Shown here piece by piece: positions 1 to 7,662 of a stretch of DNA of 37,675 nucleotides. The notes below the pieces were generated by a model that was not told where the DNA came from, did not search any database, and saw nothing but the letters and a program-made list of their open reading frames with translations. The DNA is from Bacteroidales bacterium. Its GTDB lineage: Bacteria > Bacteroidota > Bacteroidia > Bacteroidales > WCHB1-69. Every line of letters begins with the position of its first letter. Within the stretch, counting starts at the first letter, position 1. The position numbers and the translations under genes are program-made. The DNA is taken from NCBI GenBank assembly GCA_024682995.1, contig JAIKYR010000017.1, positions 1-37,675 of the forward strand. Reading direction: 5' to 3'.

Positions 1-40
1 TATAAAAAATCATAAAATCGTTTTGTAACACTTAAAGCAC

Positions 41-49
41 TATTTTTGC
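41..49 (+). promoter_or_regulatory. Bacteroidota -7 promoter box (TATTTTTGC)
   Basis: A perfect TAnnTTTGC element lies 46 bases before the glycosyltransferase start. A TTTTG at 21-25 could be the -33 element, but the 15-base gap is shorter than the usual ~19. It probably drives the glycosyltransferase and the overlapping esterase. Confidence 0.6.
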
Positions 50-95
50 CGCCGTTTTAAAGTCACAATTCTTATAACGAAGACATACGTAAAAT

Positions 96-1235
96 ATGAA
101 AATACTTTTTGTAATTGAAACCATAGACAACCAAAATGGGACAAGTGTTTCTGCCAGGCGGTTCGCTTCAGAATTGAGAAGCCGCGGACATGAGGTGAAA
201 TTTCTCACAACCGGAATACCGGACTCCAACCGTTTTGTAGTCCCGGAATTGCACCTTCCATTGGTCAACGGACTGGTCAAACGGCATGGCTTTCAGTATT
301 CTAAAGTGGATAAAGATGTCATTCGTGAAGCGTTGGAGTGGTGTGACATAGCGCATTGTTTCATGCCTTTTGGATTGGAGGTGGCGACGAAGCGGATGGC
401 CGACAAGATGGGGAAGCCTTGTACAGCGGCCTTTCATGTGCAACCGGAAAATGTGACGGCTACCTTCCACATGCAAAATATAAAGTGGCTAAACACACTG
501 ATATACAATTGCTTCAACCGATATTTCTTTAGGCTTTTCCGTCATATTCACTGTCCGAGCCGATTTATAACCGACTATCTGGTCCAACTCGGATACACAT
601 CTGAAATGCACGTTATCAGCAATGGCTGTCCTCCGCAATTCGAATGGCACAAATGCGACAAACCCTCCTGGTGTGCCGACAAGTTCGTGGTGCTGATGGT
701 GGGCCGTCTGTCGCCGGAAAAACATCAGGACATCATTCTGGAGGCTGTCCGACATTCGGCGTACGAATCTAAAATACAAGTGATTCTGGTGGGAACAGGT
801 CTGAGTGAGAAAAAATTCCGCAGGAAAGGGAAAAAACTTTCCAATCCGCCCCGCATCGGCTACATGTCCGACCGGCAACTGATGAATGCATTAGGATATG
901 CGGACCTGTATGTGCATGCGAGTGAAGTGGAATTGGAATCCCTTTCGTGCTTGGAGGCAATGGGGTCCGGGCTGGTGCCGCTTATTTCAAGCAGTTCGCA
1001 GAGCGCAACGCCCCAGTTCGCCTTAGACAGCCGCAGCCTGTTCACGCCCGGCAAGCCGCGTATTCTGGCGCAAAAAATCGATTATTGGATTGAACATCCG
1101 GACGCCAGAAAAGAAATGGAAAGAAAATACGCCGAACTTGCCAAGCAATACAGTATAACAGAATCTGTGGCGAATTTCGAGAAAATGCTGATGGAGGAAA
1201 TTGCGGATCATGAGAAAACCATCCAGAAGAAATAG
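96..1235 (+). CDS. Glycosyltransferase family 4 (GT-B fold)
   Basis: A 379-residue cytoplasmic glycosyltransferase that probably transfers a nucleotide-activated sugar during surface glycan or glycolipid assembly. The N-terminal half has the GT-B acceptor-side look (MKILFVIETIDNQNGTS, a typical first strand plus loop). The C-terminal half carries the donor-side signatures: VGRLSPEKHQDIILEA, and an E-x7-E motif in ELESLSCLEAMGSG, which in GT4 enzymes contacts the nucleotide-sugar. Length is normal for the family. There is no signal peptide or membrane span. The start follows a -7 box at 41-49. The 3' end overlaps the next gene, a secreted esterase, so the two are probably cotranscribed. The donor and acceptor cannot be told from sequence alone. 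Confidence 0.9.
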   Translation: MKILFVIETIDNQNGTSVSARRFASELRSRGHEVKFLTTGIPDSNRFVVPELHLPLVNGLVKRHGFQYSKVDKDVIREALEWCDIAHCFMPFGLEVATKRMADKMGKPCTAAFHVQPENVTATFHMQNIKWLNTLIYNCFNRYFFRLFRHIHCPSRFITDYLVQLGYTSEMHVISNGCPPQFEWHKCDKPSWCADKFVVLMVGRLSPEKHQDIILEAVRHSAYESKIQVILVGTGLSEKKFRRKGKKLSNPPRIGYMSDRQLMNALGYADLYVHASEVELESLSCLEAMGSGLVPLISSSSQSATPQFALDSRSLFTPGKPRILAQKIDYWIEHPDARKEMERKYAELAKQYSITESVANFEKMLMEEIADHEKTIQKK

Positions 1236-2397
1236 ATGCAGACTGATTATCCTGCTCCTGATGTTCCACGCACTCACGGACGCGCAACCAACCGAATCCA
1301 GTTCTCCCATATATAATGAAGACGGGTCTGTGACATTTGTCCTCAAAAGGCCGGAGAGCCGTCATGTACGCATCTATTGCGATTGCGCATTGCGGAACAA
1401 GAAATACAAAGTGAACAGGGAAAACCTGCACTCGGCGCGCATGCACCCTGACCCAAGCGGTCGTTTCACCTACACCACGCCTCCACTCGCACCGGAAGTC
1501 TATACCTATCGTTTCCAATCACACGGGCAAAAGCTGATAGACCCCGGCAATGCAGACTCCATCCGGATCTCGAACGGGAAACGAAGTGTGTTCATCATTC
1601 CCAGTTCCGCCTTGTCGGACTTGTGCCACACCGACTCGTTGGCCGGAAAGACAGAAGCGTGCGAGTTTTGGGATTCCGCCTGCGGGAAGACACGCCGCAT
1701 CCTACTATATCTGCCACCTGACTATGACAACACTGAGCAAACATATCCCGTACTATATCTGTTGCACGGCGTTGACGGCAATGAAATGGCTTGGCACGAC
1801 CGCGGACGAGCGGTGCAGATGGCAGACAACCTGATACGGCAAGGCAAAGCCACACCGATGATTATCGTGATGCCTGACGCCAACCCCGAAAAACTTATCG
1901 GTCAGAACGAAAGTGTGGGGATGATGCGGAATCTGCTCCTTTACCATTCCTGGTTTCACCACGACTTCGAGCAAATATTCCCACAACTGGACAGTTCATT
2001 ATCCACCCGTTACCGTATATCCTCCGACATGAACATGCGAGCGGTGGCCGGTTTATCGGCGGGGGCTTCCCAGTCAGCCACACTTGCCAACATGTACGAG
2101 GACAATTTCAAATATGTGGGGTTATTTTCTACGATTGTGCATCGCAAGCAACAGCCAAGCCATCGGAACACCATCTATTGGATTGGAACCGGCAAACGGG
2201 ACATATTCCATCCACAGAGCAGGCGTTTTGTCCGGAAAATACATCATCAACAAATCCCATACTTTTATTATGAAACTCCAGGGGGCCATGTATGGCGCAA
2301 TTGGAGACTGTATCTTACTGAATTTCTGCCATTTATATTTAACGACATTGAAAACACTTCCAATAATGGAGTTAAGGGGAATATGGAACTGCCGTAA
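1210..2397 (+). CDS. Secreted CE1/esterase-D-like alpha/beta hydrolase
   Basis: A 395-residue exported esterase. I place the start at the ATG at 1210 rather than the in-frame TTG at 1201, because the ATG gives a clean signal peptide: basic MRKPSRRNRCR, then LIILLLMFHA. Residues ~35-135 look like the N-terminal Ig-like domain found before many carbohydrate esterase family 1 catalytic domains. The hydrolase domain follows, with the oxyanion strand YLLHGVDGNEMAW, the nucleophile elbow GLSAG (serine), and a late GGHVWRNW that supplies the catalytic histidine. Relatives remove acyl or feruloyl groups from plant polysaccharides. The start lies inside the 3' end of the glycosyltransferase gene (26-base overlap), so the pair is likely coupled. 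Exact substrate unknown. Confidence 0.85.
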   Translation: MRKPSRRNRCRLIILLLMFHALTDAQPTESSSPIYNEDGSVTFVLKRPESRHVRIYCDCALRNKKYKVNRENLHSARMHPDPSGRFTYTTPPLAPEVYTYRFQSHGQKLIDPGNADSIRISNGKRSVFIIPSSALSDLCHTDSLAGKTEACEFWDSACGKTRRILLYLPPDYDNTEQTYPVLYLLHGVDGNEMAWHDRGRAVQMADNLIRQGKATPMIIVMPDANPEKLIGQNESVGMMRNLLLYHSWFHHDFEQIFPQLDSSLSTRYRISSDMNMRAVAGLSAGASQSATLANMYEDNFKYVGLFSTIVHRKQQPSHRNTIYWIGTGKRDIFHPQSRRFVRKIHHQQIPYFYYETPGGHVWRNWRLYLTEFLPFIFNDIENTSNNGVKGNMELP

Positions 2398-2430
2398 TTG
2401 GACGCACAGACACCATCACATCGCCTTCTC

Positions 2431-4071
2431 TTAATCGTGCACACAGCGGACCGAATGTCCGTAATGTGATTGTCTTGTATTAAATGGATTTGGAGAGGCT
2501 CCACCCATAGTCAGGGAGAAGACTTGACCTTGATTCTGTTGCATGTTAGGAGTCCAAAAATGAGCAGCTCCCCAGAAATCACCATAAGAACCGTAGTAAC
2601 ACCCTGCCGGCATCGCACTAAAACCGGTGGCATTATTCGCGGAGGGATTATTACCCACGCTGCAGGTATTGGGCGATGTTCCCCATCCTTCCGTGGAGGC
2701 CAACGCTTTGGCAATATAATTAGAATTATTATTACACCAATATTGACTCTGGCTCCCAACATAGTTTGTAAGATCAAACCATTCATTTATATCGGGCAAA
2801 TGCCAACGGACAGGACAAATATTCCGATTCGGCATACCGGATGCGGTTACCCCCACCGCTGCCGTCCTATTGTACAACAACCCGTATAGTGGCACAGTGG
2901 TGGCATCGTTGTGCGGATAGTACCAATAAGCCACATCCACAGACGTTGAGCTTCCCTGTTGGATGGGTGTGCCGTCGGAATAGTGCGTCGTGCGCAGATT
3001 CTCTTTCATCCAGCATTGGGTTCCAAGCTGCAATGTGGTGTATGTGTTTCCGTCAATATCAACAACCAAATCCATTCCGCAATGAAAGGCGGGCCAGGTG
3101 GTGAAACTCACAGTGTCGCCATACGCTGTGCCCATTATGTTCACTGCGTATGCCCGTACGTAGTACCGGGTTCCGGGTGTCAGCCCCGTGAGATAGCTGG
3201 TGAAACTTCCCAAACTGTCACCCTCTGTTGTGTGGTTGTCGCTGACAGTAGGATTAGGCGAGGTGCTCCAACACAAGCCGCGGGCCGTTACAGGGGCGCC
3301 GCCACCGGATATCACACGGCCGCCTCCTGTCGCTGTAGTGTCCGTAAATTCCACAATGGCATTCGTAAGCACTTCCGGCAGAAAGCACTGCGCTTCCGAG
3401 AAATGCAGTGTGCACGTGATATGAAAAAGTTGTGTCACAACATGCCGGCTCTCCGCCTCCGCACCGCATATATCGGCATAGCCCACATACTCCATCGTGT
3501 CGCCATGATTGTACGGATTGGTGTTGACGGATTTCAACATATAGTCGATGTCCGGACCAGCACCCAAGTAATCTATGTTATCGGATCCCGCCCCTCGGTT
3601 GCAGACCATTTTGACGGAGCCGCTTTGGCCGTTCTGACGTGCGGTCATCACGTATGTGCCCGCCGACGAGAGGGTGACGCGGAAGCAGTGGACCCCCCGT
3701 TGCAGTGACATCTCCTGAGAAGACACCAACCTCCCACGCAAGTCCGTCATCTCCAACTGTACCGGGCCGTCTTCCGGCACTGCCAAACACACCTCCGTAG
3801 TACCGTCGCATGGATTTGGTTTGTTTTGCAACACAACTACCCTGCTGACTTTCCCATAATCGTCAATTCCTGTTCCAAGTTGCATCGTCAGCGCAGTGTC
3901 GGGCCAGAAAATGGTTTCCTGCCAGTTTTTACTTAAGTTCGTGATTGTCACACGATTCAGCCGAACAGGATAGGCATTCGTGTCTTGGGCCGTGAAGGAG
4001 ATGGTAACGGTTTGGGACGACGCGGCAATGCTCACAAACAAAAGAAGCAAAGAAAGAATCTGCCTTTTCAT
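2431..4071 (-). CDS. Secreted FISUMP-domain protein with internal T9SS-tail-like module
   Basis: A 546-residue exported protein with four visible parts. Residues 1-20 are a signal peptide (MKRQILSLLLLFVSIAASSQ). Residues ~80-157 resemble a T9SS type A sorting domain (NKPNPCDGTTEV, then DLRGRLVSSQ and SSAGTYVMTARQNG), but sit near the N-terminus instead of the C-terminus. Residues ~233-326 look like a fibronectin type III-like repeat (GLTPGTRYYVRAYAVN). Residues ~333-546 are a 'Fibrobacter succinogenes major paralogous' (FISUMP) domain (MDLVVDIDGNTYTTLQLG, then QCWMKENLRT), ending in GHSVRCVHD. Such proteins are thought to be surface lipoproteins or adhesins, and no enzymatic role is established. 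It has its own promoter at 4095-4123 and is convergent with the esterase gene. Confidence 0.88.
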   Translation of the reverse strand: MKRQILSLLLLFVSIAASSQTVTISFTAQDTNAYPVRLNRVTITNLSKNWQETIFWPDTALTMQLGTGIDDYGKVSRVVVLQNKPNPCDGTTEVCLAVPEDGPVQLEMTDLRGRLVSSQEMSLQRGVHCFRVTLSSAGTYVMTARQNGQSGSVKMVCNRGAGSDNIDYLGAGPDIDYMLKSVNTNPYNHGDTMEYVGYADICGAEAESRHVVTQLFHITCTLHFSEAQCFLPEVLTNAIVEFTDTTATGGGRVISGGGAPVTARGLCWSTSPNPTVSDNHTTEGDSLGSFTSYLTGLTPGTRYYVRAYAVNIMGTAYGDTVSFTTWPAFHCGMDLVVDIDGNTYTTLQLGTQCWMKENLRTTHYSDGTPIQQGSSTSVDVAYWYYPHNDATTVPLYGLLYNRTAAVGVTASGMPNRNICPVRWHLPDINEWFDLTNYVGSQSQYWCNNNSNYIAKALASTEGWGTSPNTCSVGNNPSANNATGFSAMPAGCYYGSYGDFWGAAHFWTPNMQQNQGQVFSLTMGGASPNPFNTRQSHYGHSVRCVHD

Positions 4072-4094
4072 TTTATATCATTATAAGAATTGGT

Positions 4095-4123
4095 GCAAAG
4101 ATAATCTATTTTATAAAAAACAA
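4095..4123 (-). promoter_or_regulatory. Promoter of the FISUMP gene (minus strand)
   Basis: Read on the minus strand, TTG at 4121-4123 is followed after 17 bases by TATCTTTGC at 4095-4103. This fits the Bacteroidota -33/-7 layout and ends 24 bases before the FISUMP start codon. Confidence 0.65.
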
Positions 4124-4151
4124 CGGTCTGGTTAAAAAAAGTTTTTTTTAT

Positions 4152-4160
4152 TATCTTTGC
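4152..4160 (+). promoter_or_regulatory. -7 promoter box (TATCTTTGC) for the lipid acyltransferase operon
   Basis: A perfect TAnnTTTGC element on the plus strand. No clear -33 TTG is visible upstream. The expected transcription start (about 4165-4168) is only a few bases before a tiny ORF at 4170. Confidence 0.6.
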
Positions 4161-4169
4161 GCTCGTAAA

Positions 4170-4193
4170 ATGACTAATAACTTGGTGGCATGA
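4170..4193 (+). CDS. Putative 7-codon leader ORF (MTNNLVA)
   Basis: A seven-codon reading frame whose ATG lies about 10 bases after the -7 box, so the mRNA would be nearly leaderless. Its TGA stop overlaps the ATG of the next mini-ORF as ATGA (4190-4193). Translation is inferred only from this arrangement. It might deliver ribosomes to the downstream frames, or it might be chance. Confidence 0.3.
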   Translation: MTNNLVA

Positions 4194-4225
4194 AATACGC
4201 CATCGCTCTGAAATACCTGAAATGA
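4190..4225 (+). CDS. Putative 11-codon leader ORF (MKYAIALKYLK)
   Basis: An 11-codon reading frame linked by ATGA overlaps on both sides: to the 7-codon ORF upstream (4190-4193) and to the acyltransferase start downstream (4222-4225). Either this is a coupled leader peptide, or the acyltransferase once had a longer N-terminus. Confidence 0.35.
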   Translation: MKYAIALKYLK

Positions 4226-5079
4226 TAGAGGACTATTCATCTTTTGGCCCTGCGTATCGGAACTTCAAGGTTCGCGAAGGAGTGTATGTCCCCGAACCAG
4301 CAGAGGAATTCTCGGGAGACAATCCTTTCACAAGGATGGCCCCCATACGCGGGAAACTCAAGGACATAAAATTCGACGGGACGTACCCGTATCTTGACAA
4401 ATCCCTGAAATTCAAAATCTGGCACTTTCTCATTTACCTTACACTATGGATTGCGGCTTTCCCGTTAAACCGTATCCGCTATGGCCTCCGGATCGAAGGC
4501 CGTGAGAAGATCCGCCAAAACCGCAAACTCTTCGCCAACGGCATGATGACCGTTTGCAACCACGTGCACCGATGGGACATGATTAGCGTGTTGCAGGCAA
4601 TGCGTTACCGCCATGCATGGATTCCCATGTACGCCCAGCCTTTCCGGGGCAAAGATGGATTTCTTATGAAAAACATCGGAGGCATCGCCATTCCAGAGGA
4701 ACGCAGCGGACTGAGAGCATTTGACAAGGCACTGGACGAGCTGCACGCCAGGAAACAGTGGATACACATATTCCCTGAAAGTTGCAGTTGGAAATTCTAT
4801 TCTCCGCTAAGACCCTTCAAGACAGGCGCTTTCAACATGGCCTACAAGTATGCTCTCCCGATTATTCCAATGGTAATCTCCTTCAGACCCCGTACCGGAT
4901 GGCGCAGATTCTTCTGCCAAGGCGAACCTTTGGTCACCATCCATGTGGGCGACCCCATCATCCCTGACCTCACCACATCCCGCAAAGAAGAAACGGCACG
5001 TATGCGCGACCTCGCCCATAAGACTATGCTTGACATGGCCGGTATAGTCTCCAATCCGTGGCCATCCAGTATTGATTGA
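4222..5079 (+). CDS. PlsC-like O-acyltransferase (probable GlsA-type glycine-lipid enzyme)
   Basis: A 285-residue member of the lysophospholipid acyltransferase (LPLAT/PlsC) family. The catalytic HX4D motif is visible in NHVHRWDM (residues ~113-120). Further family blocks are IPMYAQPFRGK, IGGIAIPEERSG and IHIFPESCSW (EGT-like, here PES). A hydrophobic stretch near residues 68-82 (FLIYLTLWIAAFPLN) suggests membrane association. It is followed 14 bases later by a GNAT-type acyltransferase. In Bacteroides the same two families form the glycine-lipid genes glsA (O-acylation) and glsB (N-acylation), so the same pathway is the best inference. The order here is O-acyltransferase first. The 4222 start overlaps a mini-ORF stop as ATGA, and a later start is possible. 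A general phospholipid PlsC role is the alternative. Confidence 0.82.
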   Translation: MIEDYSSFGPAYRNFKVREGVYVPEPAEEFSGDNPFTRMAPIRGKLKDIKFDGTYPYLDKSLKFKIWHFLIYLTLWIAAFPLNRIRYGLRIEGREKIRQNRKLFANGMMTVCNHVHRWDMISVLQAMRYRHAWIPMYAQPFRGKDGFLMKNIGGIAIPEERSGLRAFDKALDELHARKQWIHIFPESCSWKFYSPLRPFKTGAFNMAYKYALPIIPMVISFRPRTGWRRFFCQGEPLVTIHVGDPIIPDLTTSRKEETARMRDLAHKTMLDMAGIVSNPWPSSID

Positions 5080-5093
5080 CATTCTCTATCCTT

Positions 5094-6158
5094 ATGAAAA
5101 AAATAATAGATCCCGTACCAGTAGAACTGCTCAAGGCAGAACTTACCAAATCCAAGAAGCTGGAAGACACCAACAAGGGGCACAACGAGCTTTACATCGT
5201 CACCTGGCAGGACTCCCCCAATGTTGTCACTGAAATCGGCCGACTGCGTGAGCTGACCTTCCGCGAGGCCGGCGGTTCCACGGGCAAAGACATAGACCTG
5301 GATGAATACGACAAGATGGAGAATCCCTACAAACAGCTGATTGTCTGGGATCCGGACAACGAGGTGATAATCGGAGGGTATCGTTTCCTCTTCGGTTCCG
5401 ATGCGACATTTGACGAGAAAGGTCAGCCTATAATGGCAAGTGCCCACCAGTTCCATTTCTCCCAGAAATTCATCGACGAATACCTGCCACATGTCCTGGA
5501 GCTTGGCCGCAATTTTGTGGCTCCGGAGTACCAAAGTTCCAAGAATGGTGCAAAATCCATATTCGCCTTCGACAACCTTTGGGATGGCCTCGTGGCCATT
5601 ATCATGAAATACCCCAGACTGCTCTATTTCTTTGGGAAAATAACCCTGTATCCTTCATACGACCATATCGCCAAAGACTTGATTTACCATTTCCTCTGGA
5701 AGCATTTCGGAGACAAGGAGAAGCTTATCCGCCCATGGGACGACCAGGCGATAATGCCGGACTCCGACCCCGAACTGATGGATCTGATTGTGAACAAGGA
5801 CGACCTGCTGGAAGACTACAAACTGCTTAAGGCGGCGGCCCGAATGAGGGGTGTGAACGTTCCGCCGAACATGACGGCCTATATCTCCATCACCTCGCAG
5901 ATGCTCATGTTCGGCACAGCGGTGAACCGTCTGATGCACAACATCGAAGACACGGCTGTACTTATTCCGTTCGATGAAATCTACCATGATAAGAAGAGCC
6001 GCCACATAGGAACCTATCTTCGTTTTCATCAATTAAAAAGGCGCAAAAAAGAGATTCTGGAAACTCCCATGGACGAAAACGAGATGATTGAGGAGTGGTT
6101 GGTCAAACGGAACAGCAAGGTACGGCGACTGCTCAAGAAAGTCGGCCGGAAGATTTAG
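5094..6158 (+). CDS. GNAT-fold N-acyltransferase (OlsB/GlsB-like, 'hemolysin' family)
   Basis: A 354-residue protein of the ornithine/glycine-lipid N-acyltransferase type, which moves a 3-hydroxyacyl chain from acyl-ACP to the amino group of an amino acid. Family blocks visible are the N-terminal RLRELTFREAGGSTGKDIDLDEYD, the central VIIGGYRFLFGSD, LELGRNFVAPEYQSS (substrate-binding core), then DNLWDGLVAII and FFGKITLYPSYD. The C-terminal ~110 residues form an extension ending in a very basic stretch (KVRRLLKKVGRKI), plausibly binding the membrane surface. I chose the ATG at 5094. The in-frame TTG at 5076 lies within the upstream stop region. The adjoining PlsC-like gene, 14 bases upstream, would complete a two-step lipid synthesis. 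Confidence 0.85.
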   Translation: MKKIIDPVPVELLKAELTKSKKLEDTNKGHNELYIVTWQDSPNVVTEIGRLRELTFREAGGSTGKDIDLDEYDKMENPYKQLIVWDPDNEVIIGGYRFLFGSDATFDEKGQPIMASAHQFHFSQKFIDEYLPHVLELGRNFVAPEYQSSKNGAKSIFAFDNLWDGLVAIIMKYPRLLYFFGKITLYPSYDHIAKDLIYHFLWKHFGDKEKLIRPWDDQAIMPDSDPELMDLIVNKDDLLEDYKLLKAAARMRGVNVPPNMTAYISITSQMLMFGTAVNRLMHNIEDTAVLIPFDEIYHDKKSRHIGTYLRFHQLKRRKKEILETPMDENEMIEEWLVKRNSKVRRLLKKVGRKI

Positions 6159-6230
6159 TGCAACCACATCGGGAGACCCGCACATTATGTTCTCATATTT
6201 CTGCAAATTGTTTCATCAAAAAAAAATACA

Positions 6231-7484
6231 ATGAAAAAGATCCACACCATTCTACTGCCGTGCCTCGCCATCGTGTGCGCGGTGCTTCTGCTGACCGCCT
6301 GCAACAGCAAGAGCAACACTTTCAAGGAGAACCCCGACATGGAATACCGCACGTTAGGCAGCACAGGCCTGCGCGTGGGGGTCATCGGCCTCGGCTGCGG
6401 CGGCTTCGACGAGATCGACTCCGCCACCTCCCGCGAGCTGGTCACCGCCGCCCTTGACCGCGGCATGAACTGCATGGACCTGTACGACGCCAACCCGAAG
6501 GTGCGCAGCAACATCGGCTACGGCCTCGGCGACCGCCGCAAGGAGATGATTATTCAGGGCCACATCGGCTGCTGGTGGAACGGAGACAGCTACGAGCGCA
6601 CCCGCGACGTGGACAAGTGCAAGAAAGGCTTCGAAGACCTGCTCACACGCTTGAACACCGACTACATCGACATCGGCATGATGCACATCTTTGACAAGAT
6701 GGAAGACTGGGAGGCTGTACAAGGCAGTGATTATCTGAAATATGTAAAAGACCTGAAAGCGCAGGGCAAAATCAAGCACATCGGTGTGAGCAGCCACAAC
6801 GCCGAGGTAGCCCTCGCCATTGCCAAAAGCGGGCTGGTGGAGGTTATCATGTTCAGCCTCAACCCCGCCTTCGACCGTGTGCTGTCGGGAAAAAGCCCGT
6901 GGGATCCGGAAACATTCAACAACATGCTGCCCGGCATCGACCCCGTGCGTGTGGAACTGTACGACTACTGCGCACAGCACAACATCGCCATCACGGTCAT
7001 GAAAGCCTACGGTGGCGGCGACCGTCTGTTGGATGCGGAGAAGTCGCCGCTGAAGGTAGCCCTCACCCGCGACCAGTGCGTGGCCTACGCTTTAGCAAAA
7101 CCCTGTGTAACAGTAAGTTTCTGCAGCGCTGACAACGCCAGCAAGTTGGACGAATACCTGCATTATCTGAAAGCCACCGATGAGGAGAAGGACTACAATG
7201 CCGTGCTGAACCGTCAAACGGCGCAGGCGGAGGCTGGCACGGGCGGCTGCACCTACTGCAAGCACTGCGCCCCCTGTCCGGTGGGTATTGACATCGCCAA
7301 GGTGAACGAACTCTACGACGAGGCTCAAAAAGACGGTCTTTCCGCCCAGTTAGCTGCGGAGTACAAGCAATTGGCACATCACGCGGGCGAGTGTGTGGAA
7401 TGCGGCGCGTGCGAGGAGCGCTGCCCTTTCGGTGTGCCCGTACGCGAGCGCATGAAACAGGCGGAAGCCCTGTTCGGGTATTAG
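6231..7484 (+). CDS. Aldo/keto reductase with C-terminal ferredoxin domain and lipoprotein signal
   Basis: A 417-residue protein. Residues 1-24 form a lipoprotein signal: MKK, a hydrophobic core, then lipobox LTAC with Cys24. The aldo/keto reductase barrel starts at residue 37 (EYRTLGSTGLRVG) with GLGCGGFD, DLYDANPK, TDYIDIGMMHIFD and KHIGVSSHN. Where many AKRs have the catalytic 'TK', this one reads IQGHIG, as in some iron-sulfur AKRs. The C-terminus carries two cysteine clusters (CTYCKHCAPCPVGID and CVECGACEERCPFGVP) expected to hold two 4Fe-4S clusters. An NAD(P)H-type barrel with Fe-S clusters behind a Sec lipoprotein signal, with no twin-arginine motif, is odd. A cytoplasmic start at the ATG at 6339 would remove the signal. 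The substrate is unknown. Confidence 0.88.
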   Translation: MKKIHTILLPCLAIVCAVLLLTACNSKSNTFKENPDMEYRTLGSTGLRVGVIGLGCGGFDEIDSATSRELVTAALDRGMNCMDLYDANPKVRSNIGYGLGDRRKEMIIQGHIGCWWNGDSYERTRDVDKCKKGFEDLLTRLNTDYIDIGMMHIFDKMEDWEAVQGSDYLKYVKDLKAQGKIKHIGVSSHNAEVALAIAKSGLVEVIMFSLNPAFDRVLSGKSPWDPETFNNMLPGIDPVRVELYDYCAQHNIAITVMKAYGGGDRLLDAEKSPLKVALTRDQCVAYALAKPCVTVSFCSADNASKLDEYLHYLKATDEEKDYNAVLNRQTAQAEAGTGGCTYCKHCAPCPVGIDIAKVNELYDEAQKDGLSAQLAAEYKQLAHHAGECVECGACEERCPFGVPVRERMKQAEALFGY

Positions 7485-7494
7485 AAAAAATGCT

Positions 7495-7503
7495 TACCTT
7501 TGC
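7495..7503 (+). promoter_or_regulatory. -7 promoter box (TACCTTTGC), leader copy 1
   Basis: A perfect TAnnTTTGC element 11 bases after the reductase stop. TTCG at 7473-7476 sits at about -33 distance. The expected transcript begins within a few bases of the conserved leader at 7504-7640. Confidence 0.65.
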
Positions 7504-7640
7504 AACGTCAAACGTGCGATGAAACCTTGATGGGGCTCAGACGGGAGGCACACATGAAAAGGCGTTGCAATCCGACTCCCACGCCTTTTGTGGTCTTTAG
7601 GTTTTACAGTCTAAACTAATCTGCATCGGGAGTCTGCAGG
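7504..7640 (+). ncRNA. Structured 5' leader RNA, copy 1 (candidate new cis-regulatory motif)
   Basis: A noncoding leader repeated at 8400-8540. P1: CGUCAA (7506-7511) pairs with UUGAUG (7527-7532), closing a 15-base loop that contains GUGCGAUGAAA. P2: AAAAGGCGU (7557-7565) pairs perfectly with ACGCCUUUU (7581-7589), loop 7566-7580. P3: CUGCA (7621-7625) pairs with UGCAG (7635-7639), loop 7626-7634. The last seven bases of the P2 loop, GACUCCC (7574-7580), are complementary to the last seven of the P3 loop, GGGAGUC (7628-7634), allowing a kissing interaction. It ends 22 bases before the start codon of the first outer-membrane-type gene. I do not recognise it as any riboswitch or known family. 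Confidence 0.6.
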
Positions 7641-7662
7641 TTATAAATTTTGAGATTATAAA

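Noticed and set aside
2398-2430. Possible bidirectional terminator between the convergent esterase and FISUMP genes
   Set aside because: No inverted repeat with a T run is visible in this 33-base gap.
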